This document shows, piece by piece, positions 7,469-16,112 of a stretch of 64,000 nucleotides of DNA. The number at the start of each line of letters is the position of its first letter. Position 1 is the stretch's first letter. This DNA comes from PALSA-894 sp034669145 (GTDB lineage Bacteria > Pseudomonadota > Alphaproteobacteria > Rhizobiales > Xanthobacteraceae): positions 1 to 64,000 of the forward strand of contig JAXDNY010000099.1 of the NCBI GenBank assembly GCA_034669145.1. The letters run 5' to 3'. Both the position numbers and the translations under genes were made by a program. The notes beneath the pieces are model-generated. The model had not been told where the DNA came from. It was given only the letters and a program-made list of their open reading frames with translations, and made no database searches.

Positions 7469-8563
7469 ATGCCTGTTTCCCGCCGGAATTTTGCACGCCT
7501 GAGTGCCGCCAGCGCCGCCGTTGCCGTGGCGTCGCCGGCCATCGCGCAGCAGCCCACGATCAAGTGGCGGCTCGCGTCGAGCTTCCCGAAAAACCTCGAA
7601 GGTCTTTGGGGCGCCTCGCCGACCGTCGCCAAATTCGTCAGCGAAATGACCGACGGCAAGTTCGAAATCCAGCCGTTCGCGGCGGGCGAAATCGTGCCCG
7701 GTCTGCAAGTGCTCGATGCGGTGCAGAACGGCACGGTCGAGTGCGGACACAGCTATTCGGGATACTACGTCGGCAAGAACCCGGCGCTGATCTTCGACGG
7801 ATCGCTCCCCTTCGGCCTGACGCCGCGCCAGCACAATGCCTGGTACCTGTTCGGCGACGGCAAGAAGCTGATCGACGATCTGTATGACGGCTTCAGTGTC
7901 GTGAGCATCCCGATGGGAAACACCGGCGGTCAGACGTTCGGCTGGTTCCGCAAGGAGATCAAATCGCCGGCCGACTTCAACGGCGTCAAGATGCGCGTCG
8001 CCGGCTTTGGCGGGCGCGTGCTGGCCAAGCTCGGCGTGGTGCCGCAGCAGATTGCCGCCGGCGACATCTATCCGGCGCTTGAGAAGGGTACGCTCGACGC
8101 CGCCGAATGGGTAGGCCCGCACGATGACGAGAAGCTCGGCTTCCACAAGGTCGCCAAGTACATGCATATCCCGGGCGTGCTGGAATTGGAGGCCAACTCG
8201 AGCCTCTACATCAACAAGGCCGCATGGGCGGCCCTTCCGGCAAGCTATCAGTCGGCCGTGCGCGGGGCGTGTTCCTATGCGCTCATGGAGATGCTCGCCC
8301 GATACGACGCGCTGAACGCAAAAGCGATCACCCGCATCGTCGCGGGAGGCGCGCAGATCGTGGTGCTGACGCCGGAGACCTTGCGGGCGCTGCGCAACGC
8401 GCTGGAGCAAGTGCTCGACGAAGAGTCGGCCAAGAGCGAGCAGTTCAAGAAGGTTTCGGACAACTGGCGTGCATTCCGCGCCGAGCAGCACCGCTGGTTC
8501 TCGATCGCGGATGCCCGCACCGAGATGTCGGTGTACGGACTGACGGCAGCGGGATCGCAGTAA
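7469..8563 (+). CDS. TRAP transporter solute receptor, DctP family
   Basis: The 364-residue protein is an extracytoplasmic receptor for a TRAP importer. The leader SRRNFARLSAASAAVAVASPAIAQ fits a Tat signal with cleavage near residue 27. Family features include the ligand-arginine region (KMRVAGFGG), GDIYPALEKGTLDAAEW and the following WVGPHDDEKLGFHK, as in the mannitol/chloroaromatic and 2-oxoacid (TakP) branch. The ATG at 7469 has GGGAGG seven bases ahead. No DctQ or DctM membrane subunits lie nearby, so it is an orphan receptor in this window. The substrate is unknown. Confidence 0.9.
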   Translation: MPVSRRNFARLSAASAAVAVASPAIAQQPTIKWRLASSFPKNLEGLWGASPTVAKFVSEMTDGKFEIQPFAAGEIVPGLQVLDAVQNGTVECGHSYSGYYVGKNPALIFDGSLPFGLTPRQHNAWYLFGDGKKLIDDLYDGFSVVSIPMGNTGGQTFGWFRKEIKSPADFNGVKMRVAGFGGRVLAKLGVVPQQIAAGDIYPALEKGTLDAAEWVGPHDDEKLGFHKVAKYMHIPGVLELEANSSLYINKAAWAALPASYQSAVRGACSYALMEMLARYDALNAKAITRIVAGGAQIVVLTPETLRALRNALEQVLDEESAKSEQFKKVSDNWRAFRAEQHRWFSIADARTEMSVYGLTAAGSQ

Positions 8564-8570
8564 CTGCTTG

Positions 8571-8711
8571 CTTTCCTCTCCCCGTGAAACGGGGAGAGGG
8601 TGCCTCGCGGAGCGAGGCGGGTCAGGGGCTATTGCGAAATCGGTTTGCCCCTCATCCGGTTCGCGGCTCGCCGCTCACCACCTTCTCCCCGCTTTGCGGG
8701 GAGAAGGAAAA
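8571..8711. repeat. dispersed palindromic repeat, family A copy 1
   Basis: The element has outer hairpins CTCTCCCCGTGAAACGGGGAGAG and TTCTCCCCGCTTTGCGGGGAGAA around a 90-base centre. It fills the gap between two converging genes. A related copy lies at 18985-19133. There is no U tract, so it is not a standard terminator. Confidence 0.85.
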
Positions 8712-8713
8712 GA

Positions 8714-9496
8714 TCAATCCACCTCCGCCAATCGCGGCTTTGGCGTCAGCACCACGCAGAAGTAGCGCTCCCATTCGGAGCCGAGCACGAAGTGCTGCGC
8801 CTTGAACGTGTCCATCAGGTCCTGCTCGAACAGCGGGACCACGTCCTTGTGGCAGATCACGAACTTCGCCGCCGCCACGATATCCTCGCGGTCGATCACG
8901 GCAAGCACGCGCCAGTCCGGGTGGCGCTCCATCCAGTCGTGCACCGCCACGATGAGCAGCGGGTAGCCGGGATGCAGCATGTCGTCGAGGCAGATCATGC
9001 CTTGCGGGTGCAGCACCGCCTCGGCGAGCGCGAGGTCCGCGAGCAGGTGGTCGCGCGAGTGATCGCCATCGATGTGGAAAAACCGCACTTTTTGTTGAGA
9101 CGCCTGCTCAGCAGGCTGTTGCCCGCCGAGCGCGTCGGTGAAATCCTTCGCGGTGAGATCGCGGATATTCGCCTTGATGGCGATATAGCGCTCGCGTGCG
9201 AGGCCGTGGCGCGCGCAATGCGAATGGAAAAGATCGAACACGCCTGGATTCGGCCATTCGAATGTGTCGATGCCGAGCGCTCGCTCGCCCGGTGCGAGCC
9301 CCAGCGCCATCGCGATGAAAAAGCGGCCCTCGAACGTGCCGATTTCCGCGATGTGGCCCTTGATGCCAAGCTCGCTCTGGCGGCGGATGATGTGGCCGCA
9401 GATCGTCGCCGCGAACCGCGATGACATGCCGCGCACGGTGTCGTAGCCGTCGGCGATGTAGCGATCGACAACGGGGTTTCCGGACGAAAACGTCAT
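8714..9496 (-). CDS. class I SAM-dependent methyltransferase-like protein
   Basis: The 260-residue protein has a Rossmann methyltransferase core of the Methyltransf_24 type. Motif I is HIAEIGTFEGRFFIAMAL near residue 48, ALGIDTFEWP is the second strand, and FFHIDGDHSRDHLLADL is the acidic motif after strand 4, followed by GMICLDDM. This pattern is shared with cephalosporin hydroxylase-like and macrocin O-methyltransferase-like proteins that use a metal at the DGDH site. The ATG at 9496 has GAGGTCGC ahead. No pathway is shown by neighbours. Confidence 0.78.
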   Translation of the reverse strand: MTFSSGNPVVDRYIADGYDTVRGMSSRFAATICGHIIRRQSELGIKGHIAEIGTFEGRFFIAMALGLAPGERALGIDTFEWPNPGVFDLFHSHCARHGLARERYIAIKANIRDLTAKDFTDALGGQQPAEQASQQKVRFFHIDGDHSRDHLLADLALAEAVLHPQGMICLDDMLHPGYPLLIVAVHDWMERHPDWRVLAVIDREDIVAAAKFVICHKDVVPLFEQDLMDTFKAQHFVLGSEWERYFCVVLTPKPRLAEVD

Positions 9497-9573
9497 GCGA
9501 CCTCGTAGACATGAATGTGCGCGCGCGCGACAATGGGTACGCAGAAACATCGCTGAAAAACAAGGACGAACCG

Positions 9574-10449
9574 ATGGCCGATACGATTGGCGTCATCGCC
9601 ATGGGCGAGATGGGCTCAGGCGTGGCACGGCGGCTGCACGAGCGCGGCGCAACCGTCATCACGCAACTCACCGGGCGGAGCGCCGCAAGTGCGGCGCGCG
9701 CCGAGCGGGCAGGGGCGCACCCCGTCGCAACCGATGAGGAATTCGCACGCCAAGCGGATTTCATCCTGTCGATCGTGCCGCCGGGCGACGCGGTGGCGCT
9801 GGCGCAACGGCTGGCGCCCGCGCTCAAGCGCGCGGGGCGCAAGACGGTCTATGTCGATTGCAACGCGGTCTCGCCGCAGACCGCCGAACGCATCGGCGAG
9901 GCGTTGCGGGACACCGGCTGCATTTACGTCGATGCCGGCATCATCGGTCCGCCGCCGGGTCCGAATTCGCGCACGATCTTCTATGCGTCCGGGCCGGGCG
10001 CGAAGGAGTTCGAGCGGTTGTCTGAGCGGGGTTTAAGCATCCGCGTGATGGACGGGCCGAACGGGGCGGCGTCCGCCATGAAGCTCTCCTACGCGGGCAT
10101 CACCAAGGGCTGCACCGCCATCGGCTCCGCGATGATGCTCGGTTCGATGCGCGGCGGCACCGCGGATGCACTGCTGCAGGAACTGTCCGAAAGCCAGCCG
10201 ATGCTGCTTAACTGGATGCGCAGCTTCGTGTCCCGCATGCCGCCGAAGGCCTATCGCTGGGTCGCCGAGATGGAAGAGATCGCGCAGTTTCAAGCTGACG
10301 ATCCGGCGGCGCGCGACATGTATCTCGGCATCGCGCGGTTCTACGAGCAGATCGCGGCGGCGGTGGAAGCGCCGAAAGACGGCGATGCGGTCGCGCAACT
10401 GAAGGACTTCTGTGCCGAACGGCCGGACGCCAAGCGCAAGACGGCCTGA
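9574..10449 (+). CDS. NAD(P)-dependent 6-phosphogluconate dehydrogenase-like protein (DUF1932)
   Basis: The 291-residue protein has an N-terminal dinucleotide fold (IGVIAMGEMGSGVARRL) like 3-hydroxyisobutyrate and 6-phosphogluconate dehydrogenases. The middle carries VYVDCNAVSPQTAERIGE and the substrate region YVDAGIIGPPPG. The C-terminal part (MKLSYAGITKG, LLQELSESQP) fits the DUF1932 domain. The ATG at 9574 has AAGGACG ahead. It ends one base before the SDR start, so the two form an operon. The substrate is probably a hydroxy acid; the precise one is unknown. Confidence 0.82.
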   Translation: MADTIGVIAMGEMGSGVARRLHERGATVITQLTGRSAASAARAERAGAHPVATDEEFARQADFILSIVPPGDAVALAQRLAPALKRAGRKTVYVDCNAVSPQTAERIGEALRDTGCIYVDAGIIGPPPGPNSRTIFYASGPGAKEFERLSERGLSIRVMDGPNGAASAMKLSYAGITKGCTAIGSAMMLGSMRGGTADALLQELSESQPMLLNWMRSFVSRMPPKAYRWVAEMEEIAQFQADDPAARDMYLGIARFYEQIAAAVEAPKDGDAVAQLKDFCAERPDAKRKTA

Positions 10450-10450
10450 G

Positions 10451-11206
10451 ATGGCCTTGTTCGACCTTACGGCCAAGACCGCCATCGTCACCGGCGCGAG
10501 CAGCGGGATCGGGCAGGCCATCGCGGTGGCGCTTGCGCAGGCCGGGGCGCGCGTCGCCGGTGTCGCGCGTTCGCCGCAGGAGGAGACCGCCGCACGCGTG
10601 CGTGACGCGGGTGGCGACTACCTCGCTATTCAAGCGGATCTCGCCAGCATCGAGCCGGTCGAGCGCATCCTCGACGAGACGGTTCGCTGGGCCGGGCAGG
10701 CCGACATCCTGATCAACAACGCCGGCATCCTCCGCCGTGCGGACCCGCTGGAATTCTCCGAAAAGGACTGGGACGACGTCGTCAACGTCGATCTCAAATC
10801 GGTGTTTTTCCTCGCCCAGGCCTTCGCCAAACGCGCGCTCGCGCGCGGCGGCGGCGGCAAGATCATCAATGTCGCCTCGATTCTCGCCTATGTGGGTGGC
10901 ATCCGCGTCCCGTCCTACACCGCCTCGAAACACGGCGTCGCAGGGTTGACCAAATTGCTGGCAAACGAATGGGCCGCGAAAGGCATCAACGTGAACGCCA
11001 TCGCGCCCGGCTATGTGCGCACCGACGCGACCCAAGCCTTGCAAGACGACCCGGTGCGCAGCGAGCGGCTGCTATCGCGCATTCCAGCCGGCCGCTGGGG
11101 CGAGCCGGAAGACATCGGCGGCGCTGCGGTGTTCCTCGCCTCGGGTGCGTCGAACTATTGCCACGGCACCATTCTGGTCGTCGATGGCGGGTGGCTCGCC
11201 GGCTAG
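10451..11206 (+). CDS. short-chain dehydrogenase, KduD-like
   Basis: The 251-residue SDR has the classic glycine motif TGASSGIG at 14-21, NNAG at 89-92, and the catalytic set Ser143, Tyr156 and Lys160 (SYTASKHG). The opening FDLTAKTAIVTG and the ending (GTILVVDGGWLAG) are close to 2-deoxy-D-gluconate 3-dehydrogenase and KduD enzymes of sugar-acid breakdown. It begins one base after the previous stop. The HpcH/HpaI aldolase opposite and the nearby 2-hydroxyacid dehydrogenase fit a sugar-acid pathway, which is inference. Confidence 0.9.
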   Translation: MALFDLTAKTAIVTGASSGIGQAIAVALAQAGARVAGVARSPQEETAARVRDAGGDYLAIQADLASIEPVERILDETVRWAGQADILINNAGILRRADPLEFSEKDWDDVVNVDLKSVFFLAQAFAKRALARGGGGKIINVASILAYVGGIRVPSYTASKHGVAGLTKLLANEWAAKGINVNAIAPGYVRTDATQALQDDPVRSERLLSRIPAGRWGEPEDIGGAAVFLASGASNYCHGTILVVDGGWLAG

Positions 11207-11208
11207 CC

Positions 11209-12000
11209 TCAGTACATCGACTTCTCGCCCGGCTTCGGCGCGCCCTCGCGCGTTGCCGCGATGGCCGCACGCGCCGCTCCCATCAGCAGCGAGTTGTCGT
11301 TGCCGAGCGTGACGAGCTGATAGCCGAGCCCGATCATCTGCTTTGCCCATTCGGGCGCGAAGCAGTGGATTCCGGCCGGAATCTTCGCCTTCTTGGCGCC
11401 CTCGACGATGTACTTGATCGCGTCGAGCACCTTCGGCGTGGTCGGGTCCGGCCCCGGCTGGAAGCCGAGCGACAGGCCGAGATCGGCCGGCCCGACATAG
11501 ACCGCGTCGAGGCCGTCGGTTTTCAGGATCGCGTCGAGATTGTCGAGCGCCTGCTGCGTTTCGATCATCGCGATCGTCAGGATCGTCTCGTTGGCGTATT
11601 TCCAGTAGTCGGAGCCGCCATACATCACGGCGCGGATCGGCCCGAACGAGCGTCGCCCGCGCGGCGCATAGCGGCAGTTCTGGATGAACTCCTCGCATTC
11701 GGCCGGCGTGTTGATCATCGGGCAGACGATGCCGTAGGCGCCGGCATCGAGCGACCTCATGATGACGTCCGGCATGTTCCAGGGCACGCGCACCATCGGG
11801 GTCGCCTCGGTCTGCGAGATCGCCTGCAGCATCGGCACGGCGTCGGTGTAGTCGACGAGGCCATGCTGCATGTCGATCACGATCGAGTCCCAACCGCAGC
11901 GCGCCATGCTTTCGGCCGACGCGGAGCTTGGAATCCCGAGCCAGCCGTTGACCGCAACGCCGCCATTCTTCCAGAGCGTTTTCAGCTTGTTCTCGCGCAA
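11209..12000 (-). CDS. HpcH/HpaI family aldolase
   Basis: The 263-residue protein is a class II pyruvate-type aldolase that cleaves 2-keto-3-deoxy or 4-hydroxy-2-oxo acids. Visible family residues are the His of IDMQHGLVDY, the metal Glu of IAMIETQQAL and the metal Asp of VYVGPADLGLSLG. The start is taken as TTG at 12000 because GGGAGAGA lies five bases ahead and the protein then begins RENKLKTLW as family members do. A longer frame to 12066 has no ribosome site. It is divergent from the 2-hydroxyacid dehydrogenase and faces the SDR operon. Confidence 0.88.
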   Translation of the reverse strand: MRENKLKTLWKNGGVAVNGWLGIPSSASAESMARCGWDSIVIDMQHGLVDYTDAVPMLQAISQTEATPMVRVPWNMPDVIMRSLDAGAYGIVCPMINTPAECEEFIQNCRYAPRGRRSFGPIRAVMYGGSDYWKYANETILTIAMIETQQALDNLDAILKTDGLDAVYVGPADLGLSLGFQPGPDPTTPKVLDAIKYIVEGAKKAKIPAGIHCFAPEWAKQMIGLGYQLVTLGNDNSLLMGAARAAIAATREGAPKPGEKSMY

Positions 12001-12163
12001 GGCGTCTCTCCCGATTTGAGCGTTTTTCCGGGCGCCACAATGGGCATGGGGGCGCTTGCGGGTCAATGCGATGTTGCGCTTGACCCCCCATGCAAATGCG
12101 CAGGATTATCGCCACCCACCGTGGCGAGGCCCGTGCCGGGCGGCGCCCTTCAAAGAGTGCTCC

Positions 12164-13144
12164 ATGACGCCGAACAAGAAGCGAGTGATGCTGCCGCACA
12201 CCATGGCCAAGGCCGGGTGGGACGTGCTGATCGGCCGCGACGACATCGATGCGGTCGGCTACGACCCCTACATCACGATGCCGGATTTGCAGGTGGCGCT
12301 CAAAGACATCGACGGTATTGCGCTGTCGCTGACGCCGCTGAAGGCGCCGGAGATCGCCGTGGCGCCGCGCCTGCGCGTCGCCGCGCGCATCGGCGTCGGC
12401 TACGACGCGGTGGAGATTCCGGCGCTCACGGCGCGCGGCATTCCATTGATGGTGGTCGGCACGGCCAACTCCGTGACGGTTGCCGAGCACGCGATTTTCA
12501 TGATGTACGGGCTCGCCAAGAAGGTGTTCTTCCACGACGCCGCCGTGCGCGATAACCGCTGGCAGGACCGCTGGAAGGACGTGCCGGTCGATCTCGCCGA
12601 GAAGACGATTCTGATCGTCGGCTTCGGCCGCATCGGCACGCGCACCGCCAAGCGCTGCCTCGCGATGGACATGACGGTGCTGATCTACGATCCCTATGTG
12701 CCAGCCGCGACGATCAAGGCCGCGGGCTGCGAGCCGGTGGCCGAGCTCGACGCCGCGCTGCCGCGCGCCGACGTCGTCTGCATCCATTGCCCGAAGACGC
12801 CCGAAACGGTCGGCATGTTCAACGCGGCGCGCTTCGCAAAGATGAAACCGAGCGCCTACATCATCAACACGGCGCGCGGCGGCATCATCGATGAAAAGGC
12901 GCTGCATGCGACGCTGACTGCTGGCAAGCTCGCCGGTGCCGGCATCGACGTGTTCGACGCCGAGCCGACGCCCGCCGACAATCCGCTGCTGAAACTTCCG
13001 AACACCATCGTGTCGGCGCACATGGCGGGCGTGTCGGTCGAATCGATGGACCGCATGGCGGTCGCGACCGTGCGCAACATCCTCAGTGTGCTCGACGGCA
13101 CGCCGAACAAGGAGAACGCAGTGAACAAGGAAGTGTTTGGGTGA
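12164..13144 (+). CDS. D-2-hydroxyacid dehydrogenase (phosphoglycerate dehydrogenase-like)
   Basis: The 326-residue enzyme has the NAD fold GFGRIGTRTAKRC and the three catalytic markers of D-isomer dehydrogenases: Arg in NTARGGIIDE, Glu in GIDVFDAEP and His in VSAHMAGVSVES. It is the short form without a regulatory ACT domain. It may reduce a keto acid made by the neighbouring aldolase, or act in serine synthesis; the context favours the former. The ATG at 12164 is the first start after the domain boundary. The ribosome site is weak (AAAGAG). Confidence 0.88.
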   Translation: MTPNKKRVMLPHTMAKAGWDVLIGRDDIDAVGYDPYITMPDLQVALKDIDGIALSLTPLKAPEIAVAPRLRVAARIGVGYDAVEIPALTARGIPLMVVGTANSVTVAEHAIFMMYGLAKKVFFHDAAVRDNRWQDRWKDVPVDLAEKTILIVGFGRIGTRTAKRCLAMDMTVLIYDPYVPAATIKAAGCEPVAELDAALPRADVVCIHCPKTPETVGMFNAARFAKMKPSAYIINTARGGIIDEKALHATLTAGKLAGAGIDVFDAEPTPADNPLLKLPNTIVSAHMAGVSVESMDRMAVATVRNILSVLDGTPNKENAVNKEVFG

Positions 13145-13147
13145 GGC

Positions 13148-13432
13148 TCACGCGGCCGTCGAGGGCCGCACCTTGGAGTAGTCGTTCTCACCTTGCGCTT
13201 TCGATAGATCGTAAGCCGACTGCAAATTGAGCCAGAAGCGCGGATCCGTCCGGAAATAGCGGCCGAGCCGGATCGCCGTGTCGGCGGACACGTCGCGCTC
13301 GCCGCGCATGATCTCGGTGATACGGTTTGCCGGAACGCCGAGCACTTTCGCAAGCGCTCGCGCGCTCATGCCGAGTGGAACGAGATATTCCTCGCGGAGT
13401 ACTTCACCAGGATGTGTTCGCAAGCGGGCCAT
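13148..13432 (-). CDS. higA: HigA antitoxin, XRE-type
   Basis: The 94-residue protein has a helix-turn-helix of the HigA/VapI type. MSARALAKVLGVPANRITEIMRGERDVSADTA is the recognisable stretch, given here in parts: the DNA-reading helix is about residues 36-46. The opening (THPGEVLREEYLVPLGMS) is typical of HigA. It neutralises HigB and represses its own promoter. The ATG at 13432 has TTGAGG ahead and lies nine bases after the higB stop. Confidence 0.93.
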   Translation of the reverse strand: MARLRTHPGEVLREEYLVPLGMSARALAKVLGVPANRITEIMRGERDVSADTAIRLGRYFRTDPRFWLNLQSAYDLSKAQGENDYSKVRPSTAA

Positions 13433-13440
13433 GACGAACC

Positions 13441-13722
13441 TCAATGATAGTCAACAATTTGCACATCGGCCGGGCCATCGGTTGTCCAGCGGAAACAGAT
13501 ACGCCACTGCCGATTGATACGAATGCTCCATTGGCCTTTTCGGTCGCCTCTCAGTGCTTCGAGACGGTTGCCGGGTGGTGAGTGAAGGTCCTCCAGTTTG
13601 GTCGCCGCGTCGACCACGTCGAGTTTGCGCACAGCGATTGACTTGAAACTCCGCCATTGCGCCGGACAAACGTCGTCATTGAACAAACGTTCGGTAGCCC
13701 GGTCGGCAAAGCTCCGGATCAT
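13441..13722 (-). CDS. higB: HigB toxin, RelE superfamily
   Basis: The 93-residue protein fits the HigB host-inhibition toxin, a ribosome-dependent mRNA interferase. It opens with IRSFADRATERLF and has the family segments LEDLHSPPGNRLEAL, GQWSIRINRQWRICF and a closing VQIVDYH. The HigB order toxin then antitoxin is kept. The start ATG at 13722 is nine bases from an operator-like palindrome, so repression would block the promoter and the ribosome site. Confidence 0.93.
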   Translation of the reverse strand: MIRSFADRATERLFNDDVCPAQWRSFKSIAVRKLDVVDAATKLEDLHSPPGNRLEALRGDRKGQWSIRINRQWRICFRWTTDGPADVQIVDYH

Positions 13723-13730
13723 TGTTCAAT

Positions 13731-13748
13731 ATGTGTTACGGAACACAT
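13731..13748. promoter_or_regulatory. candidate HigA operator
   Basis: The arms ATGTGTT and AACACAT form a perfect 7-base inverted repeat around ACGG. It lies directly upstream of higB in AT-rich DNA, which is where HigA autoregulation sites are found. Binding is inferred. Confidence 0.6.
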
Positions 13749-13765
13749 AACAGTCAAGAGGTGCC

Positions 13766-14938
13766 TTAAGCCTCCCCGATCTCCCGCAACACTTCCGCCG
13801 TATGCTCCCCCAGCGTCGGCGGGGCGCGGTCGGCGGCCATGCGCACGCCGTTGATGGTGATCGGCGAGCGCACCCCGGGGATCGAGCCACCCTTGGCGAA
13901 TTTGCTCGGCAGGTCGATGCGCATCTTGCGCGCCAGCACCTGCGGATCGGCGAACACGTCTTCCAGCGTGTTGATCGGCCCACCCGGCACGCCGGCGGCT
14001 TCGAGCTTGGCCAAAAGATCGGCGCGTGTGATTTTCGCGGTCATCTCCATCATCGGCGGGATCAGCGTGGCGCGATTGACCACGCGGCCCGCGTTCGTCC
14101 GGTAGCGCTCGTCCTGCGCCATCTCAGGTTTCCCGAGCAGCGCGATCAGCCGCGCGAACTGCGTGTCGTTGCCGCACGCGATGATGACGTGGCCGTCCGA
14201 CACCGGAAACACCTGATAGGGCACGACGGCGGGATGCGCATTGCCCATGCGTTTCGGCGCCTTGCCGCTGACGAGATAGCTGGCCGCCTGATTGGCGAGC
14301 ACGCCGACCTGCGTGTCGAGCAGCGCCATGTCGATGTAGCTGCCCTTGCCGGTGGTGTTGCGCTCGTTCAGCGCGGCCGTGATGGCAACCGCCGAATAGA
14401 TGCCGGTCATCACGTCCGCGAAGGCGACGCCGCCGCGCGTCGGCTCGCCGTCCGGCTGGCCGGTGAGGTCCATGATGCCGCCCATGCCCTGGATCAATAG
14501 GTCATAACCGGCGCGAAGCTTGTAAGGGCCGTCCTGTCCGAAGCCCGTGATCGAGCAGTAGACGACGCGCGGGTTGTCCTTCGACAGGCCCGCGTAATCG
14601 AGGCCGAACTTGGCGAGCCCGCCGGTCTTGAAGTTCTCGATCACGACATCGGAGCGCGCCGCAAGTTTCTTCACGATGCGCTTGCCGTCTTCGGTCTCGA
14701 AGTCGACCGCAACCGATCGCTTGCCGCGATTGCACGAATGATAATATGCGGCCGCCATCGGGCTGCCGTCCGCGCCTTCGACAAACGGCGGGCCCCAGCC
14801 GCGCGTGTCGTCGCCCGCGCCGGTGCGCTCGATCTTCACCACGTCGGCGCCGAGGTCGGCGAGGATCTGACCCGCCCACGGCCCGGCCAGAATGCGCGCA
14901 AGCTCCAGAACGCGGATACCGGCAAGCGGTCCCGGCAT
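13766..14938 (-). CDS. CaiB/BaiF CoA-transferase, paralogue 1
   Basis: This 390-residue class III CoA-transferase moves CoA between carboxylic acids. Family signs are the opening GPLAGIRVLELARILAGP, ADVVKIERTGAGDDTRGWGPP, NFKTGGLAKFGLDY and the catalytic-aspartate segment YIDMALLDTQVG. A near paralogue lies at 24513-25679. It is the last gene of a minus-strand run that begins with the peptide ABC genes at 22863, beside an enolase-superfamily enzyme. This suggests it activates or transfers CoA to the imported or processed acid. The substrate is unknown. Confidence 0.92.
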   Translation of the reverse strand: MPGPLAGIRVLELARILAGPWAGQILADLGADVVKIERTGAGDDTRGWGPPFVEGADGSPMAAAYYHSCNRGKRSVAVDFETEDGKRIVKKLAARSDVVIENFKTGGLAKFGLDYAGLSKDNPRVVYCSITGFGQDGPYKLRAGYDLLIQGMGGIMDLTGQPDGEPTRGGVAFADVMTGIYSAVAITAALNERNTTGKGSYIDMALLDTQVGVLANQAASYLVSGKAPKRMGNAHPAVVPYQVFPVSDGHVIIACGNDTQFARLIALLGKPEMAQDERYRTNAGRVVNRATLIPPMMEMTAKITRADLLAKLEAAGVPGGPINTLEDVFADPQVLARKMRIDLPSKFAKGGSIPGVRSPITINGVRMAADRAPPTLGEHTAEVLREIGEA

Positions 14939-14955
14939 GTCAGTCTCCTGTGTGG

Positions 14956-16080
14956 CTAATGCACGCGGAAACGTGCGACGGCGGCCTCGTCTACGTCAAC
15001 GCCGAGGCCCGGTCCATCGGGGAGCGCGACAGTGCCGTTCGTCACTGCGATTGGCGTCTTCACGATATCCTCGGCGAGATAGAGGTTCGTCAGGCTCACG
15101 CCCCAATCGACGTTCGGCACCGCGCAGGCGAGATGCACGGCAGCGGCGGTGCCGATGCTCGACTCGGCGATCTTGGCCGCGACGTTGATCTTCAGCCCGA
15201 GCTTCTTGCACAGTTTGCCCGCCGCGAACGCTTCGCGGAAACCGCCGAGCTTGATGAGCTTCAACGAAATGCCTTTGGCGCCAGCGCGTTTGCTGGCCTC
15301 GATATCGGCGAGCGAATGAATGCTCTCATCCATGCCGATCGGCGTTTTGGTGCTGCGGGCGAGCGCCTTCAGTGCCGCAAGGTCGTCCGCGGGCAGGGGC
15401 TGTTCCATGAACGCCAGATTTATATCGCGCGTGCGTTCCGCGTAGCGCCGTGCGGCCGCGAGCGTCAGCCCGCAGTTTGCGTCGGCGCACAGCGTCGCAT
15501 CGGGGAGCGCCTTGCGGATCGCGTGCGCGGCTTTGATTTCGTCTGCGATCGGTTTCACGCCGATCTTGAGCTTGAAGAAATCAAAGCCTTCCGCGCGCTT
15601 GGCCTGCGCCTCCGCGATGTCCTCTTCGGCCGTCGCATTTCCCAAGAGCCACATGGGCGCAACGCATTGACGGAGCGGACGCGCGACAATGTCGATCAGC
15701 CGCGTTCCGGCCGCGCGACCGCTAAGATCGAGCAGCGCCATCTCGACCGCCGAATGCGCGCCGCTGTTACCCACAAGCGCCCGCCGCAGCATCGGCCCGT
15801 GATCGGTCCCGGCATCTTTGCCGACGAGCAGGGAGCTAAGATGATCGCGCACGGCCGCTACGAGCCCGCCGAGCGTGTCCCCGGTCATCGTCGGCGCCGA
15901 GGGTGCCTCGCCCCAGCCGACCGTGCCGTGCGCGGCCTCGACCCGTACCAGCAGGTTCTCGGCCCTGGTGATGGTGATCCCCGCCATCTTCATCGGGCTT
16001 TTGAGCGGCAGCGCGACCGGAATGGCATCGATGCGCCGCACGATCAGCGGCGGGCGGTGTCCGCGCGCTGTAGCGATCAT
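14956..16080 (-). CDS. enolase-superfamily enzyme (mandelate racemase/muconate lactonizing type)
   Basis: The 374-residue protein has the enolase-superfamily barrel. Lys-x-Lys is present in FFKLKIG, the metal ligands are Asp in CADANCG, Glu in FMEQPLP and Asp in IGMDES, and the opposite base is Lys in SLKLIKLGG. This pattern fits the muconate lactonizing enzyme and dipeptide epimerase subgroup. Given the dipeptide-type ABC importer in the same run, dipeptide epimerase is possible, but so is cycloisomerase. The start at 16080 is the first ATG at the domain boundary; a longer frame upstream runs through the Bug receptor in another frame. Confidence 0.87.
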   Translation of the reverse strand: MIATARGHRPPLIVRRIDAIPVALPLKSPMKMAGITITRAENLLVRVEAAHGTVGWGEAPSAPTMTGDTLGGLVAAVRDHLSSLLVGKDAGTDHGPMLRRALVGNSGAHSAVEMALLDLSGRAAGTRLIDIVARPLRQCVAPMWLLGNATAEEDIAEAQAKRAEGFDFFKLKIGVKPIADEIKAAHAIRKALPDATLCADANCGLTLAAARRYAERTRDINLAFMEQPLPADDLAALKALARSTKTPIGMDESIHSLADIEASKRAGAKGISLKLIKLGGFREAFAAGKLCKKLGLKINVAAKIAESSIGTAAAVHLACAVPNVDWGVSLTNLYLAEDIVKTPIAVTNGTVALPDGPGLGVDVDEAAVARFRVH

Positions 16081-16112
16081 CCGATCCGTCTTTTGCAGCA
16101 CAGCGCGGAACC

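Noticed and set aside
10969..13021. Long overlapping frames on both strands
   Set aside because: They overlay the aldolase and hydroxyacid dehydrogenase, which carry catalytic motifs.
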